DNA of 64,000 bases from Paraburkholderia adhaesiva (GTDB lineage: Bacteria > Pseudomonadota > Gammaproteobacteria > Burkholderiales > Burkholderiaceae): contig NZ_JAJEJQ010000001.1 of assembly GCF_021390575.1 (NCBI RefSeq), positions 2,704,501 to 2,768,500 on the forward strand, given 5' to 3'. The notes under the pieces are model-generated. The model was given only the letters and a program-made list of their open reading frames with translations. It was not told the DNA's origin and searched no databases. Shown here piece by piece: positions 56,240 to 64,000 of this stretch; position 1 is the first letter of the stretch; the number at the start of each line of letters is the position of its first letter. Made by a program: the position numbers and the translations under genes.

Positions 56240-59200
56240 TTACGCCGTCCAGGCCACGCTGGTCCCTTCGCCATACTCGGCACTCGTACCGAGCAACGCC
56301 GCGATATCGTCTCCCGGCAACGGCGGCGAAAAGTAGTAACCCTGAAGTTCGTCGCAATCGCGTTCGCGCAGGAAGGCGAACTGTGACGACGTCTCGACGC
56401 CCTCCGCAATCACCTGCAACTGCAATTCGTGCGCCAGCGCGATGATCGCGGCCGTGATCGTCTCGTTGTCGTCGCTCGTGCCGATATCCGCCACGAACGA
56501 CCGGTCGATCTTGAGCCGGTCCACGGGCAGCCGCTTCAGGTAGCTCAGGCTCGAATAGCCGGTACCGAAGTCGTCGACCGCAATGCCGATCCCAAGCTCA
56601 TGCAGCTCGTTCAGCATGGAGACGGCCTCCTCCGTGTTGCGCATGAGCGTGCTCTCGGTGACTTCGAGCTCGAGGTAACAGGCGTCGAGACCGGTTTCGG
56701 CCAGCACTTCCGTGACCAGCTCGGCGATATTGCGCTGATGAAACACGCGCGCCGACAGGTTCACCGACACGCGCACCGGCGGCAGCCCGGCGCTCTGCCA
56801 CTCGCGATTCTGCCGGCAGGCCTCGCGCAGCACCCAGTCCGAAAGCGGGCCGATCAGACCGCTCTCCTCCGCCACCGGAATGAACTGCGCGGGCGACACG
56901 AGCCCCGAGTCAGGGTCGTGCCAGCGCACGAGCGCCTCCATACCGACGATCCGCCCCGTCGCCAGCTCGACCTGGGGCTGGTAATGCAGCAGGAACTCGC
57001 CGTCGCGCAGGGCGCGGCGTAAGCGCCGCTCGAGGTTCATGCGCGCGCCGACGCTCGCGTTCATCTCCGGCTGGAAGAACTGGTACGTGTTGCGGCCCAT
57101 GTCCTTGGCGCGGTACATGGCGACGTCGGCCTTCTTGAGCAGCGTTTCGGCATCGTCGCCGTCCTGGGGGAACACGCTCGCGCCCATGCTGCAACCCACG
57201 TACAGCTCCATGCCCTCGAGCCACACCGGCTCCGAGATCATCGCGCGGGCGCGCTCCATCCACGCGATCAGCGACTTTTCATCCGTGATGCCGGCCAGCA
57301 CGACCACGAATTCGTCGCCGCCGTGACGCGCGACGGTGTCGTTCGTGCGCGCGCAGCGCGCGAGCCGCTCGGCGACCACACGCAGCAACTGGTCGCCGAC
57401 ACTGTGGCCGAGGCTGTCGTTGACGTTCTTGAAGCCGTCGAGGTCGAGGAACACCACGGTGACGCCACGCCCCTGCCGCCGCGCGGTCGTGAGCGCCTGC
57501 TGCAGACGCTCGCGCAACAGGTTGCGGTTGGGCAGCAGCGTGAGGCTGTCGTAGTTCGCCTGGAATTCGAGCTGTTCCTGATAGCGGATCAGCTCGGTGA
57601 CGTCGTTGATGATGCCGATGTGATGCGTCGTGCGACCTTCGGGATCGGGCACCGGCGCGATCAGCAACTGGTTCCAGAAGAGCACGCCGTCCTTGCGGTA
57701 ATTGCGCAGCACGGCGCTCACCTCGTGCCCCGCGACGAGTGCGTCGCGGATCTCGACCAGACCCTCCTGTTCGCGATCGTCGCGTTGCAGGAAGCGGCTG
57801 TCGAGTCCGATCACTTCCGCCGGATCGTAGCCCGTGATGCGCCCGAACGCCGGGTTCGCATACTCGATAAGGTTGCTGCCGCCCGGCCCCGGCGCCGTGA
57901 TGAGAATCGCGTTCACGCAGGCGTCGAGCGCGCGGCTTTGCAGTCGCAGCGCGAGATCGGCGCGTTTGCGCGCGGTGGTGTCGGAGTACGAACCGAGCAC
58001 GCCGATCACGCGACCCTCGCCGTCGAGCATCGGCAGCTTGCTCATGAGCGACGTCGTGTGCAGGCCGCCGATAATCAACTCGAGTTCGAAATTGATGTTT
58101 GGCAGGCCCGATTCAATCACTTCGCGATCCGTCGCACGAACGCGGTCAGCATAGGCTCGCCACGGCAGGTCGTCGTCGGTCTTGCCGACGATCAGCTCGG
58201 GATACGCGAGCCCCGCATCGCGCGCGAAGGCCATGTTGCAGCCGAGATAGCGCGAGTCGGCGTCCTTCCAGAAGATGCGCTGCGGGATGTTGTCGATCAC
58301 CGATTCGAGCATCTGGTTCGAGCGCTGGGCTTCCGCTTCGGCCTTGATCTGGTCGGTAACGTCGTCGGCGAGCACGAAGACCGCTTCGCGGCCGAGGAAG
58401 TGCAGCGAATGGTGCGAGATGTCCGCGCTGATGACCGAGCCGTCCCGCCGCCTGTGATGCCAGATACCGGCCATCGTGCGCACGTTCGGCGTGAGCGTGT
58501 CCGAACGCGTGAGATGCTGTTCGAGCCGCCAGATGTCCTCGGGCGCGCGGATGTCTCGGATCGACATCGCCAGGAATTCTTCCTCACTGTAGCCGTACTG
58601 CTGGATGGCCGCCGCGTTGACGGCAAGAAAGCGCAGCGTCTCGCGGTCGAAGACGTACATCGGCACGGGATGCGCGTCGAAGAGGCCCTGGAAACGCTCG
58701 CCGCGCGAGCGCAGCCCGCGCATTACCTCACGGGAGGCGTTTTCGCGCGCACCGAACGTGTAGAGGAGCAGCGTCGCGCCTGCGAGCATCGTGACGATCA
58801 GGAGCACCGTCGCGTGGCTCGCCGATCGCGCCGATTCGCCGAGCGAAGCAGCCAGCGCAAGATCCTCCGCGCCGTGCAGCGCCGAAATCTCCGCGTCGAT
58901 CTCGTCGATGCGCCTGTCGAGCGCGACGTACGCCCTCGCCGCCTGACCGATGGCGCTCGGCCTTTGCGGTCCGGACGGGTCGGTCAAAGGTGCGGGGCTG
59001 GCGCCGCTCATCTGGCTCATCTGGCCCGGATTGGGGGCAGCAGGGCCTCGCCCGTCGTGTGCCTCGCCCGCGTCCGCGCGGCCCGCGTCAGCCGCGCCTG
59101 CCGCCTGCGCCTCTTCGTCAGCGACACGTTGCTGAGCGAGCGAGAGCGTCTCGTCGATGTCGCGCGCCAGCGCGCGCGCGTTGCGAGCCAAAGCATCGAA

Positions 59201-59521
59201 CCGGGCGGCAAGCTCCGGATCGTCCGCGAGTTCCGCGCGCGTGAAACGTGCGGTCTCGTCCAGGACCGCGGCGCGCCGGGTGCGCGCCTCATGCGTGTCG
59301 ATCGCGCCCGAAGCGACGAAGCGGCCAAGCGCGCCCAGACCGGAATCCAGCGCCTCGCGGAAGCGGTCGAGATCGTGTCTCACGGACGAGGCCCGCTCGG
59401 CTCGCGAATCGATCTCGCGCTGCGCGCCGATCTGCGACCATGCGACAAACGCGTTGGCCCCGATGGCCGCGACGACGACCGCCAGATTGATGAGCTGGCG
59501 CCTTGGAAAAAGAGAGTTCAT
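56240..59521 (-). CDS. membrane PAS-GGDEF-EAL cyclic-di-GMP signalling protein
   Basis: A 1093-residue sensor. Transmembrane helices at about 10-30 and 238-256 flank a periplasmic, mostly helical, Ala/Arg-rich region with a Pro/Gly-rich insert. Three PAS domains follow (about 270-390, 400-515, 520-640). The third reads like a LOV domain ([19 protein letters not shown]), but Ser575 replaces the photoactive Cys. The cyclase domain has an intact GGDEF at 734-738 and an RTND inhibitory site exactly five residues before it. The phosphodiesterase domain has an intact EAL (about 862) and DFGTGYSSL loop. Both activities are possible. No clear ribosome-binding site. Confidence 0.93.
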   Translation of the reverse strand: MNSLFPRRQLINLAVVVAAIGANAFVAWSQIGAQREIDSRAERASSVRHDLDRFREALDSGLGALGRFVASGAIDTHEARTRRAAVLDETARFTRAELADDPELAARFDALARNARALARDIDETLSLAQQRVADEEAQAAGAADAGRADAGEAHDGRGPAAPNPGQMSQMSGASPAPLTDPSGPQRPSAIGQAARAYVALDRRIDEIDAEISALHGAEDLALAASLGESARSASHATVLLIVTMLAGATLLLYTFGARENASREVMRGLRSRGERFQGLFDAHPVPMYVFDRETLRFLAVNAAAIQQYGYSEEEFLAMSIRDIRAPEDIWRLEQHLTRSDTLTPNVRTMAGIWHHRRRDGSVISADISHHSLHFLGREAVFVLADDVTDQIKAEAEAQRSNQMLESVIDNIPQRIFWKDADSRYLGCNMAFARDAGLAYPELIVGKTDDDLPWRAYADRVRATDREVIESGLPNINFELELIIGGLHTTSLMSKLPMLDGEGRVIGVLGSYSDTTARKRADLALRLQSRALDACVNAILITAPGPGGSNLIEYANPAFGRITGYDPAEVIGLDSRFLQRDDREQEGLVEIRDALVAGHEVSAVLRNYRKDGVLFWNQLLIAPVPDPEGRTTHHIGIINDVTELIRYQEQLEFQANYDSLTLLPNRNLLRERLQQALTTARRQGRGVTVVFLDLDGFKNVNDSLGHSVGDQLLRVVAERLARCARTNDTVARHGGDEFVVVLAGITDEKSLIAWMERARAMISEPVWLEGMELYVGCSMGASVFPQDGDDAETLLKKADVAMYRAKDMGRNTYQFFQPEMNASVGARMNLERRLRRALRDGEFLLHYQPQVELATGRIVGMEALVRWHDPDSGLVSPAQFIPVAEESGLIGPLSDWVLREACRQNREWQSAGLPPVRVSVNLSARVFHQRNIAELVTEVLAETGLDACYLELEVTESTLMRNTEEAVSMLNELHELGIGIAVDDFGTGYSSLSYLKRLPVDRLKIDRSFVADIGTSDDNETITAAIIALAHELQLQVIAEGVETSSQFAFLRERDCDELQGYYFSPPLPGDDIAALLGTSAEYGEGTSVAWTA

Positions 59522-59697
59522 TGTGTGCCGAACGTCGTTCGTCCGCCGGGAAGTGTTCGCGGGACGAAGGAAAGCGACCTGAATGCGAAAGGCTGGCGTT
59601 TGTTGCGCCTAATCAGATAACGGCACGCTTTGTGAAGGCTTGAGAGAAAATGGGGGAGAAATCGGCGGTTTCTGGCGGATCACGCCGGGAACGGCGC

Positions 59698-60180
59698 TCA
59701 GACGGGCGCCGCAAGGCCGAATTCGCGCATCGCGGGCACGAAGTCGTGGTTGCTTTCCGGCTTGCGCGCGAGCTTGGCGAGCACGTAGCGCTGAAACGGC
59801 GCGAGCTGTGCCCACGCGTCGACGTCCGGGGTAGCCAGACTCGCCATCGCCGCCTGGTGCGCGATACCGCCCGGCACGACGCTGACGTCACGCCAGGCCG
59901 GTGCTTCGTCAGGTGCGAACCACTCCGGCTCGACGTTGGCATGCGTCCGCAACATCTCGAAGAGTGCGTGATCGAAGTTGGTCTCGGTCGAGACGTCCTC
60001 ATCGACGGGGAAACGCGCCAGCAGCCGCCGGTCTTCCAGCGGCAATAGCTGCCACTGCGAGAGCGAAATGCGCAGCCCGAAACGGTCCAGATTGAAGCGC
60101 ACGCACATCGGAATGTAGGTGAGATTCTCCGACGACTCGACCTCGAACCGGAACAGGAGCGGAGCTTCGTTCAATGCCAT
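59698..60180 (-). CDS. nitrate-reductase-associated protein family
   Basis: A 160-residue soluble protein resembling the conserved family called nitrate reductase associated protein in cyanobacteria and proteobacteria. The characteristic piece is YIPMCVRFNLDRFGLRISLSQWQLLP near the N-terminus and the C-terminal helix with FQRYVLAKLARK. Biochemical role unknown; the name comes from its neighbourhood in other genomes. Here it is divergent from fdhD (110 bases apart), another molybdoenzyme accessory gene. ATG 60180 has GAGGATACTGCC upstream. Confidence 0.75.
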   Translation of the reverse strand: MALNEAPLLFRFEVESSENLTYIPMCVRFNLDRFGLRISLSQWQLLPLEDRRLLARFPVDEDVSTETNFDHALFEMLRTHANVEPEWFAPDEAPAWRDVSVVPGGIAHQAAMASLATPDVDAWAQLAPFQRYVLAKLARKPESNHDFVPAMREFGLAAPV

Positions 60181-60290
60181 GGCAGTATCCTCGCGAAGCG
60201 GACGCGAGCGGGAGGCGTCCGCTTGAGGTATTTTAGAACCTTCCGCGTGGCGCGCGACCGCGCCTCGCCAGGCTTGATGGAGTAATACGC

Positions 60291-61115
60291 TTGAATCCAC
60301 TTGAAACCGCCGGTCAGCCCGGAGTCATCGAACTGCGCGTGCACCGCCACGGGAGCGGCACGATCGATACACGCGCCGATCACGTCGGCCAGGAGTGGCC
60401 CGTCGCGCTCGTGTTCAACGGCATCTCGCACGCGGTGATGATGTGCACGCCGCGCGACCTCGAGGCGTTTGCCGTCGGCTTCGCGATTTCGGAAGGCATC
60501 GTCGGGCGCAACGCGGACATTCAGGACATCGAGGTCGTTTTCCGTGAGGACACGGACCTGCCCCACGCCGAAGTCCATCTCACGGTTGTCCAGCAGGCCT
60601 TTGCCGGACTCAAGGACAAGCGCCGCGCGCTGGCCGGACGCACCGGCTGCGGCGTGTGCGGAATCGAGAGCATCGATCTGCTCGATCTGCAGCCCGAGCG
60701 CGTACCCGACACGGGCTTCGTCCAGCGCCTCGCGCCCGACGCCATTGCGCGCGCCGCGCGAGAACTGCCGCAGCATCAGGCGCTCACGCAGCTCACAGGC
60801 GGCCTGCACGCGGCCGCGTGGTGCGACGCGCAGGGCGCGATCGTCTACGCGTTCGAAGACGTCGGCCGCCACAACGCGCTCGACAAGCTGATTGGCCAAC
60901 TGGTGCTCGCGCGCGCCGACACGCAGCAAGGCTTCGTATTCCTGTCGAGCCGCGCGAGCTACGAACTGGTGCGCAAGGCGGCGCGTGTCGGCATCCCGAT
61001 GCTGGCGACGATCTCCGCGCCCTCCTCGCTCGCCATCGCCATCGCCCAACGCGCCGGACTGCGGCTCGTGAGCTTCTGCCGCGAATCGGGCTACGTTGAT
61101 TACGAAACGGCCTGA
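60291..61115 (+). CDS. fdhD: formate dehydrogenase accessory sulfurtransferase FdhD
   Basis: A 274-residue protein that transfers sulfur from IscS to the molybdenum cofactor to activate formate dehydrogenases. The conserved Cys pair is Cys120 and Cys123 in TGCGVCGIES, matching Cys121/Cys124 of the E. coli protein. VYAFEDVGRHNALDKLIG and LSSRASYELVRKA are also diagnostic. The start is TTG at 60291, eight bases after GGAG; no ATG or GTG is available in the conserved N-terminus. Its 3' end overlaps the convergent enoyl-CoA hydratase gene by 16 bases. Confidence 0.95.
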   Translation: MNPLETAGQPGVIELRVHRHGSGTIDTRADHVGQEWPVALVFNGISHAVMMCTPRDLEAFAVGFAISEGIVGRNADIQDIEVVFREDTDLPHAEVHLTVVQQAFAGLKDKRRALAGRTGCGVCGIESIDLLDLQPERVPDTGFVQRLAPDAIARAARELPQHQALTQLTGGLHAAAWCDAQGAIVYAFEDVGRHNALDKLIGQLVLARADTQQGFVFLSSRASYELVRKAARVGIPMLATISAPSSLAIAIAQRAGLRLVSFCRESGYVDYETA

Positions 61116-61948
61116 ACGTCCGAAGGCCTGGACGCGTTCCCGATCACCCGTTCCGCACCATCCGGCGTGCCGTCGAATTGCCTGAAATCCGGTTTGCGCT
61201 TTTGCAGGAACGCCGTGAACGCTTCCTTCGCCTCGGGCATGCGCAACATCTCGCCAAACTGCACGGCCTCTGCGCTGATGCGCGCCTTGATCTCGTGCTG
61301 GCTCGCGCGTTTCATGAACGCTTTCGTCACGTGCAGCGACGAAGCAGGCAGCGCAACGAGCTTCGCCAGTTGCGCGGCGACGAACGCGTCGAGTTCGGCG
61401 GCTGGCAGTACGCGATTCACGAATCCCATGCGGTGCGCCTCGGCAGCATCGAACATCTCGCCTAACAGCAGCTTTTCCGCCGCGAGCTGATGGCCGGCGA
61501 TACGCGGCAGCAGCAGCGACGACGCCGCTTCCGGGCACAGTCCGAGCTGCGCGAACGGCATGGCGAAGCTTGCCGAATCGGCGGCATAGACGATGTCGCA
61601 GTGCAACAGCAGCGTCGTGCCCACGCCGACCGCCGCACCCGCCACCGACGCGACGAGCGGTTTTTCGAAGCTCGAGATGGCGTCGAGAAAGCGCATCACG
61701 GGTGAATCGCCGCCTGTGGGCGGTGTCTTCAGGAAGTCTTCGATGTCGTTGCCGGCCGTGAAGATCCCGGCCTGGCCGCGCAGCAACGCGACGCGCACCG
61801 ACGCGTCTTCGTGCGCCGACGCGAGGGCTTCAATCATCGCCTCATACATCGCCGGCGTGAGCGCGTTCTTGCGCTCCGGCCGGTTAATGGTGATCGTCAG
61901 CACGCCGTTTTCGCGCGTGATCCCGATTGCATGGGTCGGCTGAGTCAT
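61100..61948 (-). CDS. enoyl-CoA hydratase/isomerase family protein
   Basis: A 282-residue crotonase-fold enzyme. The oxyanion-hole segment is AGNDIEDF near residue 68; the second Gly-rich loop is AGAAVGVGTTLLLHCDIV; a Glu in GLCPEAASS is the likely catalytic acid. It is probably involved in fatty-acid or aromatic-acid beta-oxidation, given the thiolase and hydroxyacyl-CoA dehydrogenase upstream. ATG 61948 follows AGGAG by eight bases; an ATG six codons upstream is possible. An intrinsic terminator separates it from the thiolase gene. Confidence 0.9.
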   Translation of the reverse strand: MTQPTHAIGITRENGVLTITINRPERKNALTPAMYEAMIEALASAHEDASVRVALLRGQAGIFTAGNDIEDFLKTPPTGGDSPVMRFLDAISSFEKPLVASVAGAAVGVGTTLLLHCDIVYAADSASFAMPFAQLGLCPEAASSLLLPRIAGHQLAAEKLLLGEMFDAAEAHRMGFVNRVLPAAELDAFVAAQLAKLVALPASSLHVTKAFMKRASQHEIKARISAEAVQFGEMLRMPEAKEAFTAFLQKRKPDFRQFDGTPDGAERVIGNASRPSDVQAVS

Positions 61949-61984
61949 CCGGTTGTCTCCTGTCATGCTCCATCACCCAGATAC

Positions 61985-62021
61985 GAAAAACGGTTCGCAA
62001 ACCGTGAAGCCTGCGAACCGT
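61985..62021 (-). terminator. Rho-independent terminator after the thiolase gene
   Basis: ACGGTTCGCA (61990-61999) pairs perfectly with TGCGAACCGT (62012-62021) around a 12-base loop; on the minus strand TTTTTCG follows. It starts 23 bases after the thiolase stop codon. Confidence 0.85.
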
Positions 62022-62044
62022 GTCGACAATGTTGCCCGATACGT

Positions 62045-63244
62045 TTAGAGACGCTCGATGATGCCCGCCGCGCCCATGCCGGTGCCGACGCACATCGTCA
62101 CCATGCCGTACTTCAGGTTGCGGCGACGCAGGCCGTGCACGACGGTCGCGGCACGGATCGCCCCGGTCGCGCCGAGCGGGTGACCCAGCGCAATCGCACC
62201 GCCGAGCGGGTTGATCTTCGACGGATCGAGACCGAGGTCCTGGATCACCGCCAGCGATTGCGCGGCGAATGCCTCGTTGAGTTCGATCCAGTCGATGTCG
62301 TCCTGCTTCAACCCTGCGGCCTTCAGCGCTGCCGGAATCGCTTCCTTCGGGCCGATGCCCATGATCTCCGGCGGCACGCCACGCACCGCGAAACTCACGA
62401 AGCGTGCGAGCGGCGTCAGGTTGAACTGCTTGAGCATCTTCTCAGAAACGACGATCAGCGCGCCCGCGCCATCCGACGTCTGCGAGCTGTTGCCCGCCGT
62501 CACCGAACCCTTGTTGGCGAACACGGCGCGCAGCTTCGCGAGCCCTTCCATCGACGTGTCCGCGCGCGGACCTTCGTCGAGCGCCATCACGCGCTCCTTC
62601 ACCTTCACTTCGCCGGACGCGAGATCCGGGTAGCGTTCGGCGATCGTGTACGGCGCGATCTCGTCGTTGAACTCGCCGGCCTGCTGCGCGGCGAGCGCGC
62701 GGCGGTGCGACTCCACGGAGAACGCGTCCTGCGCCTCGCGGCTAACCTTCCAGCGCTCCGCGACCTTCTCGGCGGTCAGGCCCATACCGTAGGCGATGCC
62801 GATGTTCTCGTTCGAATCGAAGATGTGCGGCGACATCGACGGCTTGTTGCCCATCATCGGCACCATGCTCATCGATTCGCAGCCGCCCGCGATCATCGCA
62901 TCGGCTTCACCGACGCGAATGCGATCAGCCGCCATCGCCAGCGCGGTGAGGCCCGACGCGCAAAACCGGTTGACGGTCACGCCGCCCACCGTGTTCGGCA
63001 GGCCCGCCAGCAGCGCGCCGATGCGCGCCACGTTGAGGCCTTGCTCGGCTTCGGGAATCGCGCAGCCGACGATCGCGTCTTCGATCACCTTCGTGTCGAG
63101 ACCGGGCACCTGCGCCACGGCCGACTTGATCGCGTGGACGAGCAGCTCGTCCGGGCGGGTGTTCCTCAGCGCGCCGCGCGGCGCACGGCCGATGGGTGTG
63201 CGGCTCGCGGCGACGATGTATGCGTCCTGCAACTGTTTGCTCAT
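62045..63244 (-). CDS. acetyl-CoA C-acyltransferase (thiolase)
   Basis: A 399-residue degradative-type thiolase that cleaves 3-ketoacyl-CoA in the last step of beta-oxidation. Catalytic residues: Cys95 in NRFCASGL, His in GGAIALGHPLGATG (about residue 355) and Cys in TMCVGTGMGAAG (about 385). Cytosolic homotetramer in the family. GGAG precedes the ATG. The 3-hydroxyacyl-CoA dehydrogenase gene ends 42 bases upstream on the same strand, so both form a fadBA-like operon. Confidence 0.95.
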   Translation of the reverse strand: MSKQLQDAYIVAASRTPIGRAPRGALRNTRPDELLVHAIKSAVAQVPGLDTKVIEDAIVGCAIPEAEQGLNVARIGALLAGLPNTVGGVTVNRFCASGLTALAMAADRIRVGEADAMIAGGCESMSMVPMMGNKPSMSPHIFDSNENIGIAYGMGLTAEKVAERWKVSREAQDAFSVESHRRALAAQQAGEFNDEIAPYTIAERYPDLASGEVKVKERVMALDEGPRADTSMEGLAKLRAVFANKGSVTAGNSSQTSDGAGALIVVSEKMLKQFNLTPLARFVSFAVRGVPPEIMGIGPKEAIPAALKAAGLKQDDIDWIELNEAFAAQSLAVIQDLGLDPSKINPLGGAIALGHPLGATGAIRAATVVHGLRRRNLKYGMVTMCVGTGMGAAGIIERL

Positions 63245-63286
63245 CTGATACTCCAGTCCGTATCCAGTTCGTAGGGTGCGTGCCGC

Positions 63287-64000
63287 TTAGTTGCGTACCG
63301 GCTTGCCGGTCTGCAACATGCCCATGATGCGTTCCTGCGTCTTCTGCGTGCCGAGCAGCTCGACGAAAGCGCGGCGCTCAAGCATGAGCAACCATTCTTC
63401 ATCGACGGTGCTGCCCGCTTCGACATCGCCACCGCACACGGCTTCGGCGATGCGGCTCGCGATCAGGAAGTCGTGGTCGCTGATGAAGCGGCCGTCGCGC
63501 ATGCCGACCAGCGATGCCTTGATCGTCGCGATGACCGAGCGGCCGCCGACCGGAATCTGCGTCGCACGCAGCGGCGGACGGTAGCCCGCCTGGCTCATCG
63601 CGCGCGCTTCCTTCTTCGCCGCGTCGAGCAGCTCGAACACGTTGAAGACGATCGTGTCGGACGGCTTCAGATAGCCCATCGCACGCGCTTCGATCGCCGA
63701 GCCGGACACCTTCGCCATCGCGGCGTTTTCGAACGACTTCTGCAGGAATCGCAGCATGTCGCTCGGTGCGGCGCCGATTGCCTGCGCGGCATCCGCCGCA
63801 CGCAGCGCGGCTTCCTTCAGGCCACCGCCCGAAGGCACGAGACCCACGCCGACTTCGACGAGACCGACATAAGTCTCGACGTGCGCCACGCGCTTCGCGC
63901 TATGGAGCATCAGCTCGCAACCGCCGCCGAGCGCGATGCCCGACACGGCTGCCACGACCGGCACGTTGGCGTACTTCACGCGCATCATGCTGTCCTGGAA
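63287..64000 (-). CDS. 3-hydroxyacyl-CoA dehydrogenase with enoyl-CoA hydratase domain, C-terminal part
   Basis: Only the last 237 residues are in the window; the gene continues beyond the right edge. The visible part starts in a crotonase-like domain (VVAAVSGIALGGGCELMLHSAKR, VGLVEVGVGLVPSGGG) and continues with a helical C-terminal tail. In Burkholderiaceae such C-terminal parts belong to about 800-residue fused proteins with a preceding NAD-dependent 3-hydroxyacyl-CoA dehydrogenase, which is my inference here. It precedes the thiolase gene in the same operon. Confidence 0.8.
   Translation of the reverse strand, partial: FQDSMMRVKYANVPVVAAVSGIALGGGCELMLHSAKRVAHVETYVGLVEVGVGLVPSGGGLKEAALRAADAAQAIGAAPSDMLRFLQKSFENAAMAKVSGSAIEARAMGYLKPSDTIVFNVFELLDAAKKEARAMSQAGYRPPLRATQIPVGGRSVIATIKASLVGMRDGRFISDHDFLIASRIAEAVCGGDVEAGSTVDEEWLLMLERRAFVELLGTQKTQERIMGMLQTGKPVRN

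Noticed and set aside
57323..59620. A 765-codon plus-strand frame opposite the GGDEF/EAL gene
   Set aside because: The minus strand encodes recognisable PAS, GGDEF and EAL domains; the plus frame has no family features.
1..64000. Defence systems, toxin-antitoxin pairs, prophage genes
   Set aside because: None of the predicted proteins has matching domains. The small proteins at 2664-2963 and 11602-11799 have no partner gene in the right arrangement.

Overview
The window looks like a stretch of the main chromosome of a high-GC betaproteobacterium of the Burkholderiaceae, most likely Paraburkholderia, Caballeronia or a close relative. This rests on the gene set and order (miaB-phoH-ybeY-corC-lnt-glyQ-glyS-gmhB-plsC, and lptD-surA-pdxA-rsmA divergent from amgK-murU) and on the protein sequences, not on any database search. 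No rRNA, tRNA, CRISPR array, integrase or insertion sequence was seen.

Layout. (1) 1-6.5 kb: periplasmic and membrane redox functions: a truncated SagB-like nitroreductase, a cupredoxin paired with a Tat-exported metallophosphoesterase, a CopD-like membrane protein, and two c-type cytochromes with two and three haem motifs. (2) 6.7-14.7 kb: a haemolysin III-type membrane protein, the RNA helicase RhlE, a ferritin-like di-iron protein, small hypotheticals, a HAD phosphatase, and ribB behind an FMN riboswitch. (3) 15.1-27.8 kb: conserved housekeeping block on the plus strand: tRNA modification (miaB), RNA maturation (phoH, ybeY), glutathione turnover (ChaC-type), CorC, lipoprotein N-acylation (lnt), glycyl-tRNA synthetase (glyQS), LPS heptose synthesis (gmhB), phospholipid acyltransfer (plsC) and an HExxH metallopeptidase.

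(4) 27.9-42.4 kb: a complete Wzx/Wzy-dependent exopolysaccharide or capsule locus, all on the minus strand: priming glycosyl-1-phosphate transferase, Wza-type export lipoprotein, Wzb phosphatase, Wzc kinase, WecB and WecC (which make UDP-ManNAcA), flippase, GT25 transferase, Wzy-like polymerase, GT4 transferase, secreted polysaccharide lyase and a WecG/GumM-type GT26 transferase. Its distal half is visibly poorer in GC than the flanks, and a 562-base AT-rich region precedes the first gene. This locus is the most distinctive part of the window. The sugar composition of the polymer can only be guessed: ManNAcA is likely, with up to four sugars per repeat.

(5) 42.9-56.2 kb: glyoxalase I, a ketopantoate reductase-like enzyme, an EamA exporter, then rsmA, pdxA, surA and lptD on the minus strand (outer-membrane biogenesis), divergent from amgK-murU (peptidoglycan recycling), followed by an Atm1-type ABC exporter and a YciA-like thioesterase. 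(6) 56.2-64 kb: a 1093-residue membrane GGDEF/EAL protein with three PAS domains, one of them LOV-like but lacking the photoactive cysteine; a nitrate-reductase-associated protein divergent from fdhD; and a fatty-acid beta-oxidation run (enoyl-CoA hydratase, thiolase, and the truncated end of a 3-hydroxyacyl-CoA dehydrogenase).

Many start codons were moved inward from the longest open frame on the basis of Shine-Dalgarno sequences, signal peptides and family starts. Several genes appear to use GTG or TTG.
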